A program made the position numbers and the translations under genes. A stretch of DNA of 64,000 nt from Hyphomicrobiales bacterium. GTDB taxonomy: Bacteria; Pseudomonadota; Alphaproteobacteria; Rhizobiales; Rhizobiaceae. The stretch's first letter is position 1. Each line of letters starts with the position of its first letter. Of the stretch, positions 1 to 7,719 are shown one piece after another. The notes beneath the pieces were generated by a model. The model saw nothing but the letters and a program-made list of their open reading frames with translations, was not told the origin of the DNA and searched no databases. The stretch is taken from NCBI GenBank assembly GCA_900473685.1, contig UCNE01000014.1, positions 124,001 to 188,000 on the forward strand, given 5' to 3'.

Positions 1-623
1 CCCTCTTCGGTATCCAGCGCATTGGTGCCGCCGAGAAAAGTCTTGGCCGTCACTTCCAGCAGGAAGGAGTTGGAGACGAGTGCCAAGAGGCCGAGCTTGT
101 CGGCATTTGCCGGATCCCAGAATGCCTGCCAGGAGGTCGGCGCTTCCTTGTAGACGTCGGTATTGGTGACCAGCGTGATATACCAGGAAACAGCGCCGAT
201 ACCGGCGACACGGCCGTCCGGATACTTGTTGACGAAGCGATCGATAAGGTTCGAACCGTTCTTGATCTTGGCCATGTCCAGCGGCGCCCAGAGTTCGGTC
301 GCCTGACCCTTCAGCATCGCCACCTGCGACATCATCGAGACGTCGGCCGGAGCCTGGCCTGCCTTGGCGGCCTGGTCGAGCTGTACCAGCCATGCTTCGC
401 CGGTCGGCTCGGCAATCGCTTCAACGGCGATACCGGTCGCCTTGGTGAAGTCCGGGAAAATGTTCTTGTCGAACGAATCCTTGAAGTAACCACCATAGAC
501 GCCGACCTTCAGCGACTTGTCCTGGGCGCGCAGGATCGACGGCATGGCCAGCATCGATGCACCGGCAAGGCCGGCACCGAGCACGGCGCGGCGGCCGATA
601 TTCTGTTTCAGAAAGTCTGTCAT
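1..623 (-). CDS. PotD-like ABC transporter substrate-binding protein (3' end missing)
   Basis: N-terminal 207 residues of a periplasmic extracellular solute-binding protein of the spermidine/putrescine (PotD/PotF) type; the rest lies beyond the left edge. The start ATG follows AGGAG by about six bases. Residues 1-35 form a twin-arginine-like signal (NIGRRAVLGAG, hydrophobic stretch, then LRAQD), so export by Tat is likely. Mature sequence opens with LKVGVYGGYF, as expected for the first lobe. It is 95 bases downstream of the amino-acid-type permeases and is probably the first gene of a second transporter module continuing off the edge. The ligand is unknown; a polyamine or a related cation is a guess from family and from the ureohydrolase upstream. 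Confidence 0.8.
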   Translation of the reverse strand, partial: MTDFLKQNIGRRAVLGAGLAGASMLAMPSILRAQDKSLKVGVYGGYFKDSFDKNIFPDFTKATGIAVEAIAEPTGEAWLVQLDQAAKAGQAPADVSMMSQVAMLKGQATELWAPLDMAKIKNGSNLIDRFVNKYPDGRVAGIGAVSWYITLVTNTDVYKEAPTSWQAFWDPANADKLGLLALVSNSFLLEVTAKTFLGGTNALDTEE

Positions 624-718
624 GATGGTTCTCCTGTTTATGCCGGTGCCGCTTTTTTTGAGCTCCCGGTCTGTTCCCAAGTTTTGGTGCGGCTTGCAAG
701 CCCCGCACCATGATTTGA

Positions 719-1366
719 TCAGTGTTTTAGAGCCCGAAGCTCCAGTATCTTGGCGTATCGCGTCAGCGGAAAACACAAGGCGAAATAGATCAGCGCAACA
801 AAGCCATAGACCTTGAACGGCTCGAAGGTTGCATTGTTGATCGCATTCGAGGTTCTGACCAGTTCCTCAAATCCGATGATCGATGTCAAGGCCGTGCTCT
901 TGATCAGCTGCACCAGAAAACCGACCGTCGGCGCCCGCGTCATCGCAAAGGCCTGCGGCAGGATGATCAGCCGCAACTGCTTCAGATAATGCAGCCCCAG
1001 ACTACTGCCCGCGTCCCATTGCCCGACCGGCACCGCCTGCACGCCACCACGCCAGATTTCCGCCAGGAACGCGCTTGCGCAGAGTGTCAGGCCCAGCACC
1101 GCCGCCGTCCAGGGCTCGATACGCAAGCCCAGCAGCGGCAAGCCAAAAAACAGGAGAAACAGCTGCATCAGAAGCGGCGTGCCTTGAAACAGGCCGATGT
1201 AATATTCGGCAAACCGCTGCACCCAGCGCCGCTTTGAAATGCGCATGAAAAGGATCAGCAGACCGACGGCGGTGCCGCCGACGAAAGCGACAGCAGACAA
1301 GAGGATCGTCCAGCGTGCTGCCAGAAGCAGATTGCGGATGATGTCCCAGAGGGTGAATTCGATCAC
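719..1366 (-). CDS. Polar amino acid ABC transporter permease (HisM/GlnP family)
   Basis: Inner-membrane permease of 215 residues, the normal length for the His/Glu/Gln/Arg/opine uptake family. A hydrophobic N-terminal segment (LLLAARWTILLSAVAFVGG), a middle segment around LMQLFLLFFGLPLLG and further membrane segments are visible. The cytoplasmic EAA loop that contacts the ATPase is seen as GQWDAGSSLGL followed by ILPQAF. It overlaps the preceding permease gene by four bases (ATGA), so the two are translationally coupled and probably form a heterodimer. No cognate ATPase gene occurs in this part of the window; it may lie off the left edge or be shared. Confidence 0.9.
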   Translation of the reverse strand: MIEFTLWDIIRNLLLAARWTILLSAVAFVGGTAVGLLILFMRISKRRWVQRFAEYYIGLFQGTPLLMQLFLLFFGLPLLGLRIEPWTAAVLGLTLCASAFLAEIWRGGVQAVPVGQWDAGSSLGLHYLKQLRLIILPQAFAMTRAPTVGFLVQLIKSTALTSIIGFEELVRTSNAINNATFEPFKVYGFVALIYFALCFPLTRYAKILELRALKH

Positions 1367-2031
1367 GACACGCCTCCGGAGAGGAACCGGTTACCACTGG
1401 CGACAAGCAGGCGACGAAGGCCGATGCTCATGGCGAGATAGACAAGCGTGATGATAAAATAGGTCTCGAATGCGCGGAATGTCCGGGCCTGCAGGAGATC
1501 CGCTTCATAGGTCAGTTCGCGCACGGCGATCTGCGAGACGACGGCCGATTCCAGCATCATGATGACGATCTGGCTGGTCAGCGCCGGATAAATCACCTTC
1601 AGCGCCTGCGGCAGCACGATCTTGATGAACACCAGGCGGGGCCGCAGACCGAGCGCAAGTGCTGCCTCGCGCTGCCCTTTCGGCACCGCGTCAAGACCGG
1701 CACCGACGATCTCCGTTGTATAGGCGGTCATGTTCAAAGTCATCGCCAGAATGGCGGCGGCAACCGGATCAAGGCGAATGCCGAGGCTGGGCAGCCCGAA
1801 GAAGATGAAGAACAACTGCACCAGAAACGGCGTGTTGCGGATGAGCTCGACGTAACTGGCGATCGCATGGCGCAGCCAGGCATGGCGGCTGCGCCGCCCT
1901 GCGGCACCCAAAACGCTGAGCACGATGCCGGCAACAGCCGACACCGCGATCAGGAAGAGCGTCATGGCCGCACCGCTGGCGATCAGCGAAACCGCATCGC
2001 CCAGCCAGCCAAAATCGAGCACATAGCCCAA
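1363..2031 (-). CDS. Polar amino acid ABC transporter permease (HisQ/GlnP family)
   Basis: Second membrane subunit (222 residues) of the same amino-acid-type importer. Hydrophobic segments near residues 20-45 and 70-90 (TPFLVQLFFIFFGLPSLGI) are typical of the family, as is the EAA loop GQREAALALGL followed by IVLPQALKVIYP. It starts only four bases after the stop of the binding-protein gene and ends overlapping the next permease, so it belongs to one transcript. Paired permeases of this family usually import arginine, histidine, opines or related cationic amino acids; the actual ligand is not readable from sequence. Confidence 0.9.
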   Translation of the reverse strand: MGYVLDFGWLGDAVSLIASGAAMTLFLIAVSAVAGIVLSVLGAAGRRSRHAWLRHAIASYVELIRNTPFLVQLFFIFFGLPSLGIRLDPVAAAILAMTLNMTAYTTEIVGAGLDAVPKGQREAALALGLRPRLVFIKIVLPQALKVIYPALTSQIVIMMLESAVVSQIAVRELTYEADLLQARTFRAFETYFIITLVYLAMSIGLRRLLVASGNRFLSGGVS

Positions 2032-2035
2032 AGGA

Positions 2036-2842
2036 TCAATCCTTCAGGTTTTCAGGATTGAGCGGCACTTTCAGCCATGCTTCCGAGCTTGCATTCAGCT
2101 TGCCGTCTGCCAGCATCTTGGCAACCGCATCGTTTATCGCCGTCTTCAGGCGGTCTTCGCCCTTGTTCAGCGCCAGATGCGATGGCGAGGTCAAAAGCTG
2201 GAACTTCTGTTCCGGCTTCAAGGCTTCCTGACGGGCGAGAACCTGGGCGCCGACATCGTTGCCGACGACCATCAGTTCGGTCTGGCCGGAAATGAAGGCC
2301 TGGATGACCGAGTTGTAGTTGTCGAAACGCTTGATATCGGCGTCCTTCGGGGCCGCTTCCGTCAGCGAGGTATCTTCCAGCGTGCCGCGGTTGACCGCGA
2401 TGCTCTTGCCGGCAAGATCTTCCTTGCCTTTGACTTCCGTTGCAGCCGGGCCGATCACGGCGATGTAGTATGGCGCATAGGCTGCCGCGAAATCGATGAC
2501 TTCGGCGCGCTCCTTGCTGAAGCCGACGCTAACAAGCATATCGACGCGCTTTTCGGTGAGATACGGGATGCGGTTCTGGCCGGTAACCGGCACCGGCACC
2601 AGCTTCACCTTCAGGCTGTCGGCAATGTATTGTGCGACGTCGATGTCATAGCCCTTCAGGCTCATATCGGCGCTAGCCGAAGAAAAAGGCGGGAAATCGG
2701 CAAAGACGCCGACGTTGAGCACGCCAGCCTTGGTGATGTCATCGATGGCATCGGCACTGGCAGCGGAGGCGAAGCCGAGAACGGCGCCGCTGAGCATCAG
2801 CGCGGCGGTCAGACCGGATTTCAAAGTCGAGAGTTTGGCCAT
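2036..2842 (-). CDS. Amino-acid-type ABC transporter substrate-binding protein
   Basis: Periplasmic binding protein of 268 residues in the HisJ/GlnH family. Residues 1-28 are a Sec signal peptide (basic start, hydrophobic LTAALMLSGAVLGF, cleavage near SAASADA). The mature part shows LNVGVFADFPPFS and KGYDIDVAQYIAD, the typical ligand-contacting start of lobe 1, and SIAVNRGTLEDT in lobe 2. I chose the ATG preceded by AAGGGGAATACA rather than an in-frame GTG 54 bases upstream, because the signal peptide starts there. It is followed at once by the two permease genes and preceded by the ureohydrolase gene with a mosaic repeat between. Confidence 0.9.
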   Translation of the reverse strand: MAKLSTLKSGLTAALMLSGAVLGFASAASADAIDDITKAGVLNVGVFADFPPFSSASADMSLKGYDIDVAQYIADSLKVKLVPVPVTGQNRIPYLTEKRVDMLVSVGFSKERAEVIDFAAAYAPYYIAVIGPAATEVKGKEDLAGKSIAVNRGTLEDTSLTEAAPKDADIKRFDNYNSVIQAFISGQTELMVVGNDVGAQVLARQEALKPEQKFQLLTSPSHLALNKGEDRLKTAINDAVAKMLADGKLNASSEAWLKVPLNPENLKD

Positions 2843-2898
2843 TGTATTCCCCTTTGTGATTTTTGTTTGCGATAGGCATGACTGAGTGTGTGGCACTC

Positions 2899-3049
2899 GC
2901 CCCTCACCCTAGCCCTCTCCCCGTAAACGGGGAGAGGGGACGATCGAATTTTCCGCTACCTCCCAAAACCGCCGGGGGGAACGGAGCTTGCCGCATCTCC
3001 CTTCTCCCCGCCAGCGGGGAGAAGGTGCCCGACAGGGCGGATGAGGGGC
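2899..3049. repeat. Intergenic palindromic mosaic element R1
   Basis: Imperfectly symmetric element with ends gcccctca and tgaggggc. Inside are two perfect hairpins, ctctccccgtaaacggggag on the left and cttctccccgccagcggggag on the right. It lies between the ureohydrolase and binding-protein genes. The same building blocks recur in this window at 14825-14937 and 20154-20285. They resemble the Rhizobium-specific intergenic mosaic elements; assignment to a named family was not checked. Confidence 0.75.
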
Positions 3050-3058
3050 AGTGTTGTC

Positions 3059-4120
3059 TCAGTCCCGCGTACCGTTGACGAACGGGCTGAACACCATGAG
3101 GCTGAGGATCTCGAACAGGACCTGCGAGCCGACATGCGCCGTGTTGGTGGTCGAATCGTACTGCGGCGCGACCTCGACGACATCGCCGCCGACCAGGTTC
3201 AGGCCCTTCAAGCCACGGATCAGTTCCAACACTTCGCGGGTGGTGAGACCGCCGATCTCCGGCGTACCGGTGCCCGGCGCAAAGGCCGGATCGACGCTGT
3301 CGATATCGAAGGACAGATAGGTCGGGCCATCGCCGACGATTTTTTTTGCCTTCTCGATGATCGCCGGAATGCCCATGCCAGTGACTTCCTCGGCATGAAC
3401 AACGGTCATCCCGGACTCGTAGGAGAACTCCCACAGATATTCCGAGGAACCGCGAATGCCGATCTGGATCGTCCGGGTCGGGTCGAGCACGCCGTCGAGC
3501 ACCGCGTTGCGGAACGGGCCGCCATGGTGGAACTTGGTCAGATCGTAAGCCCCGCCGGTATCGCAATGGGCATCGATATGGATCATGCCGACCGGGCGCT
3601 TCTTGCCGACGGCCTTCAGGATTGGATGACTGACCGAATGGTCGCCGCCGACAGAAAGAGGAACCACGCCGGCATCGACGATCTGGTTGATGCGCTTTTC
3701 GATGTCGTCATGGCTGAGTTCCAGCCGGTAGCGGCTCTGGAACGGTACATCGCCGATATCGGCGACGCGCAGGTCATGGACAGGAGCGCAGCCGAGAACG
3801 TGGTTATAGGGACCGATGCGCTCGATAGTACGCATGGCGCGCGGCCCGAAACGCGAACCCGGACGGTTGGTTACACCGAGATCCATCGGCACACCGACGA
3901 TAGCGACCTGCAGATTGCCGAAATCCGGCTCATTGGCATCAACCGGCATATGCGGCGCCATCAGGAAGGTCGGAACGCCGGAATAAGGCGCAAGACGGGT
4001 GCCGTTCTTGGAGAAGATCTTGTCGGCAACCTTGCGGAAGGTCGGGTCGAACATCTCGCCGCCATGGGCTTCGCCATACTTCGCTTTCAGTTCGTTGAGC
4101 TTGCTGTCATCCCACGCCAT
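3059..4120 (-). CDS. Ureohydrolase of the arginase/agmatinase family
   Basis: Binuclear-metal hydrolase of about 353 residues that would cleave a guanidino group to urea and an amine. The metal-ligand motifs are all present: GGDHSVSHPI, HIDAHCDTG and SFDIDSVDPAFAPGTG. An N-terminal extension of about 65 residues precedes the catalytic fold, making it longer than classic SpeB (about 306). I chose the ATG with AAGG nine bases upstream; an ATG 36 bases further up has no visible ribosome site. It heads the operon with an amino-acid importer, so its substrate is probably the imported compound. Agmatinase, guanidinobutyrase or guanidine hydrolase are all possible; the subfamily cannot be settled by eye. 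Confidence 0.85.
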   Translation of the reverse strand: MAWDDSKLNELKAKYGEAHGGEMFDPTFRKVADKIFSKNGTRLAPYSGVPTFLMAPHMPVDANEPDFGNLQVAIVGVPMDLGVTNRPGSRFGPRAMRTIERIGPYNHVLGCAPVHDLRVADIGDVPFQSRYRLELSHDDIEKRINQIVDAGVVPLSVGGDHSVSHPILKAVGKKRPVGMIHIDAHCDTGGAYDLTKFHHGGPFRNAVLDGVLDPTRTIQIGIRGSSEYLWEFSYESGMTVVHAEEVTGMGIPAIIEKAKKIVGDGPTYLSFDIDSVDPAFAPGTGTPEIGGLTTREVLELIRGLKGLNLVGGDVVEVAPQYDSTTNTAHVGSQVLFEILSLMVFSPFVNGTRD

Positions 4121-4284
4121 GTCCGCTGACCTTCTGTTGGCCTGGAAGACGTGCATTTCAGACGGTCCGCGAGCGTGAAATGCTGCTCTTTGCCGTCAAA
4201 TCCGGGACAAACCGCATCTGGCGCGGAAAAATCTCGAATGCATGTTCCCCAGGCTTTTGCCTTTGTTGATCACATTAGGAGACA

Positions 4285-4304
4285 AATTGATTGGAAAATC
4301 AATT
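4285..4304. promoter_or_regulatory. Inverted repeat between divergent genes, candidate LysR operator
   Basis: Perfect 8-4-8 inverted repeat AATTGATTGGAAAATCAATT in the 249-base region between the ureohydrolase gene (leftward) and the LysR gene (rightward). Its right edge runs into TTGACA, a possible -35 element for rightward transcription. Position and symmetry fit a regulator site, and the T/A-rich ends fit the loose T-N11-A rule of LysR sites. Binding by the adjacent regulator is inferred. Confidence 0.5.
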
Positions 4305-4369
4305 GACATTGTTATAGCGTTTGATGTGAGAAAAACTAACATTGTTTTCGACGCCTTGGAGCGCATTTC

Positions 4370-5416
4370 TTGTCCAGCCGCCTGCCCCCGCTAAACCCTC
4401 TGCGCGCCTTCGAAGCGACCGCCCGGCGTGGCTCGGTTTCGGCAGCGGCGCGCGAGCTCAACGTTACGCACGGCGCCATCAGCCATCAGATAAGAGCGCT
4501 GGAACTCTCCTTCAACGCCGCCCTGTTTGAGCGCGGCGGCAAGCGGCTGAAACTGACCTCGCAGGGCGCGCTGCTTTTACCCGCCGTCACTCATGCCTTC
4601 GAGGGTATTGCCGCCGCCACTGCAGCGATGACGCGGCCGACCACCAGCGGCGAGCTGCGCATCGTCTGCGTGCCGGCACTTCTCTCCTTCTGGATGATCC
4701 CGCGCCTGCACCAGTTCACCGAACAGTTTCCGGATGTGCAATTGACGCTGATCGCCTCCAACGATGCGGCCAACCTGTTTTCCGGCGATGTCGATCTCTG
4801 CCTGCTCTATGGCGATGGCAACTGGCCGGATTGCTGGGCGCGGCTGTGGAGCCGGCTGGAACTGTTTCCGGTCGTCAGCCCAACGCTTCTCAACATGCGG
4901 CCGCTGCGTTCGCTGCGCGACCTGCGGGACCATGTCATCCTGCACGGCGATGACGGCCGCGAATGGAACACCTGGCTTGCCGCCGCCGATGGCATCGATA
5001 TCCAGCGTGGCCGCCAGCATTTCATGAGCGACGCCCGCCTTTCGACGGAAGCGGCGCTGCACAATCAGGGCGTGGCACTCGGTGATACCATCACCGCCGG
5101 CAGCCTGATTGCCAAGGGTGAACTGATCGCCCCGTTCGATCTCACCGTTCCGGCCAACGATGCCTTCTATGTCGCCTGCCGCAATGAGATCCGTGCTGCG
5201 CCGATCGTCAAGGTCTTCATCGACTGGTTGTTTTCGGCCCTTGAAAACGACCCGATGCCGGAGCTACAGACCTCGGCACGCACCATCATCCGCGCTCGCA
5301 CCCACAAGGTCAGCGCTCCCGAACGCCTGGCCGCCAAGGACAGTTTTCAGCCCGTCTCCTCGCCCGCCCGTACCAGGCGCTCGGAGCCGGCACCGAAACG
5401 CCGGGCCAAATCGTAA
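4370..5416 (+). CDS. LysR-family transcriptional regulator (GcvA-like)
   Basis: DNA-binding regulator of 348 residues. The winged helix-turn-helix is at residues 7-65 (FEATARRGSVSAAARELN, then HGAISHQIRALE), in the wording typical of the GcvA/TrpI branch. The ligand-binding domain follows from about residue 95 (GELRIVCVPALLSFWMIPRL). The C-terminal 45 residues are an arginine/proline-rich tail beyond the usual 300-residue length. The start is a TTG with GGAG about nine bases upstream. It is divergent from the ureohydrolase operon and 35 bases ahead of the aminotransferase, so it plausibly controls both. Confidence 0.85.
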   Translation: MSSRLPPLNPLRAFEATARRGSVSAAARELNVTHGAISHQIRALELSFNAALFERGGKRLKLTSQGALLLPAVTHAFEGIAAATAAMTRPTTSGELRIVCVPALLSFWMIPRLHQFTEQFPDVQLTLIASNDAANLFSGDVDLCLLYGDGNWPDCWARLWSRLELFPVVSPTLLNMRPLRSLRDLRDHVILHGDDGREWNTWLAAADGIDIQRGRQHFMSDARLSTEAALHNQGVALGDTITAGSLIAKGELIAPFDLTVPANDAFYVACRNEIRAAPIVKVFIDWLFSALENDPMPELQTSARTIIRARTHKVSAPERLAAKDSFQPVSSPARTRRSEPAPKRRAKS

Positions 5417-5451
5417 GAACAGTCACGTCTTAAGAACCACAGGACAATCCG

Positions 5452-6630
5452 ATGCCGCATTTCAATCCGCTGATCGCCAAGCTCTCGCCGCCGCCCGTGC
5501 CTTCCGTGCTTGCCTGGGCCAAGGCCTACGACGGTTCGCGTGGCCCGTTGATCGATCTGAGCCAAGCCGTTCCCGGCTATCCCGCCCATCCGGATATGCT
5601 GCAATGGCTCGGTGAAACCGCCTCCTCCCCCGCCTTCACCGGCTATGGCGCGATCGAGGGCGAGCAGGTGCTGCGAGATGCCTATGCGGAGCATGTCTCC
5701 GGCCTCTATAATGCTGCGGTCAGCGCCGGCAACATCCACATCACCTCCGGCTGCAACCAGGCCTTCATCTGCGCGGCCATGGCAATTGCCGGCGCGGGCG
5801 ATACGCTGCTGATGACCAACCCCTTCTATTTCAACCAGCAAACGACGCTGGCCATGCTCGGCATCGGCATCGAACTGGTGCCTTGCGACGCGGCCGACGG
5901 CTTCCTGCCCGATGTCGATGCGATCGCCGCAGCCCTCAAACCCGGCATTCGTGCCCTGGCACTGGTGACGCCGAACAATCCGACCGGCGCCGTCTATCCG
6001 CCCGCATTGCTGCGCCGGATCTACGATCTCTGCCGCGCCAACGGCACCTGGCTGATCCTTGACGAGACCTATCGCGACTTCCTGCCGGAAGGCAGCGGCG
6101 CGCCGCACGACCTTTTGTCCGTCGAAGGCTGGCAGGACGGCCTTATCTGCCTCTACAGCTTCTCCAAATCCTTCTGCATTCCCGGCCACCGGCTTGGCGC
6201 CATCACGGCAGGCCCCGCCGTCGTCGAGCAGGTCGCCAAGATCATGGACAACCTGCAGATCTGCGCGCCGCGCTCAGCCCAGGCAGCTGTTGCCAAGGCC
6301 ATTCCCGCGCTTGGCGAATGGCGCGCCGGTAACCGCGCCGAGATCACCAATCGCGCCGACGCGCTGAAACAGGTGATGAGCAGGCTCAAGGGCTGGAAAC
6401 TGCAGGCGATCGGTGCCTATTTCGCCTATATCCGCCATCCCTATCCGGATATCCGCTCGGAATTCGTCGCCGAAAAGCTGGCGAAGATCGCCGGTGTCGT
6501 CTGCCTGCCGGGCGACTATTTCGGCGAGGGTCAGGAAGGCTACCTGCGCTTTGCCTTCGCCAATGCCGATGCGCCGACCATCCTGCAGCTCGAGGAACGG
6601 TTGTCGGGGTTCAATCTGCCGGGGATCTGA
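5452..6630 (+). CDS. PLP-dependent aminotransferase, class I/II
   Basis: Fold-type I aminotransferase of 392 residues. The PLP-binding lysine is in SFSKSFCIPGHRLG near residue 240, the PLP-ring aspartate region in LDETYRDF, and the phosphate-cup motif in TSGCNQAF. NPTGAVYPP is the conserved asparagine loop. The ATG follows AGGACAATCCG. It is co-transcribed with the LysR gene. Given the ureohydrolase across the control region and the aldehyde dehydrogenase further on, it could deaminate the amine released from a guanidino compound, but aspartate-, aromatic- or GABA-type specificity cannot be told from sequence alone. Confidence 0.85.
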   Translation: MPHFNPLIAKLSPPPVPSVLAWAKAYDGSRGPLIDLSQAVPGYPAHPDMLQWLGETASSPAFTGYGAIEGEQVLRDAYAEHVSGLYNAAVSAGNIHITSGCNQAFICAAMAIAGAGDTLLMTNPFYFNQQTTLAMLGIGIELVPCDAADGFLPDVDAIAAALKPGIRALALVTPNNPTGAVYPPALLRRIYDLCRANGTWLILDETYRDFLPEGSGAPHDLLSVEGWQDGLICLYSFSKSFCIPGHRLGAITAGPAVVEQVAKIMDNLQICAPRSAQAAVAKAIPALGEWRAGNRAEITNRADALKQVMSRLKGWKLQAIGAYFAYIRHPYPDIRSEFVAEKLAKIAGVVCLPGDYFGEGQEGYLRFAFANADAPTILQLEERLSGFNLPGI

Positions 6631-6642
6631 CCTCCGGCAAAA

Positions 6643-7566
6643 TCAGCCGCGGCGGGCGATCAGGATACCGGCAAGCACGATTACCCCGCCGATGGCCTGC
6701 ATCAGCCCGACCGGCTCGCTGAGCAGCAGCCAGGCAAGAATGGCCGCCACGACCGGCTGCAACAGCAGCGTCAGCGACGAAAACGCCGGTGGCAGGAAGG
6801 CGAGCGCATAGATGATCAGCCCCTGCCCGCCCGCATGGCTGATGAAGGCAAGGCCGAACAATATTGCCCAACCGAACAAAGCGACCGGCATGAAGCTCGC
6901 CTCGAAGAAGAAGGCGATCGGCAGCATACAAACGGCAGCCGATCCCGTGCTCCAGATCATGATGCGGTTGGTGGAGAACCGGCTGCGCAACCGGCCGATC
7001 GACAGGATGTAACCGGCATAGAAGACCGCAGCCAATGCGGCGGTCGCATCCCCCGCCAGTTGACCATCGCCCAGCGCCATCGGGCCGCCTTTCAGGATCA
7101 CCACACCCGCTAGTGCCGTCGCAAGACCCGCGATGAACACGCCACTGACATGAGCGCGGAACAAAAGCCACGATCCCAGCGTCACAAAAATCGGTGCCAG
7201 ATTGGCCAGCAGCGTCGCATTGGCAACCGAGGTCATGTGCAGCGCCAGATGCCAGGCGGCGAGATCGACGGCCAGAAAGATACCCGGCAGAACGAGCAGG
7301 CCATAATCAGCCCATCCGGTTGGCCGTTGATCCGTGACCGTATTCCCGGCCGTCCTCGACCAGATCAAAAGCGGCAAGAGCGCCAGCGCCACCCGCCAGA
7401 ACGCCGTTGCCATCGGCCCGACTTCCGAAATACGCACAAAGATCGGCGAGCCGCCGATCGCGGCGCCACCGATCAGAAGTGCAATCAGTGCAAGCCGGTT
7501 AGCAGATGGTGAGGCAGTGGAGGATGTGGGAAGAACGGTGTCTGACACGAATGCTGTCCAATACAA
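6643..7566 (-). CDS. EamA-domain (drug/metabolite transporter) permease
   Basis: Integral membrane protein of about 307 residues with ten hydrophobic segments arranged as two EamA repeats, the usual DMT-superfamily size. Clear segments include LIALLIGGAAIGGSPIF near the start, AATAALAAVFYAGYILSIG in the middle and LLQPVVAAILAWLLLSEP, the conserved end of repeat two. Members export amino acids or metabolites. The TTG start at the given position lacks a good ribosome site; a GTG 21 bases inside is an alternative. It is convergent with the aminotransferase gene, with a 12-base gap. Confidence 0.85.
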   Translation of the reverse strand: MYWTAFVSDTVLPTSSTASPSANRLALIALLIGGAAIGGSPIFVRISEVGPMATAFWRVALALLPLLIWSRTAGNTVTDQRPTGWADYGLLVLPGIFLAVDLAAWHLALHMTSVANATLLANLAPIFVTLGSWLLFRAHVSGVFIAGLATALAGVVILKGGPMALGDGQLAGDATAALAAVFYAGYILSIGRLRSRFSTNRIMIWSTGSAAVCMLPIAFFFEASFMPVALFGWAILFGLAFISHAGGQGLIIYALAFLPPAFSSLTLLLQPVVAAILAWLLLSEPVGLMQAIGGVIVLAGILIARRG

Positions 7567-7669
7567 GCGGGCGTAGCACGTGCCACGCCATGTGGCCCGA
7601 AAATATCAGAACGGTTTGCGGGGAAACAGCGACTTCCATATATGGAACGATCAGAAACGGTGAACTTAG

Positions 7670-7694
7670 GCCCGCAGACGCTGCGCCTGCGGGC
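7670..7694 (-). terminator. Hairpin downstream of the aldehyde dehydrogenase gene
   Basis: Perfect 8-bp stem GCCCGCAG/CTGCGGGC with a nine-base loop, 26 bases past the stop of the leftward aldehyde dehydrogenase gene. There is no long U-run after it, so it may be a weak intrinsic terminator or an mRNA 3'-end stabiliser. Confidence 0.45.
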
Positions 7695-7719
7695 ATTGGT
7701 TCAAATCAGACGAACAGTC

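Noticed and set aside
3041-4129. Long rightward open frame opposite the ureohydrolase gene
   Set aside because: It is an antisense shadow caused by GC-rich codon use; the leftward frame has clear arginase-family metal motifs.
5347-6189. Leftward frame of 280 codons over the LysR/aminotransferase junction
   Set aside because: It lies opposite the PLP-lysine and NPTG motifs of the aminotransferase and has no recognisable domain.
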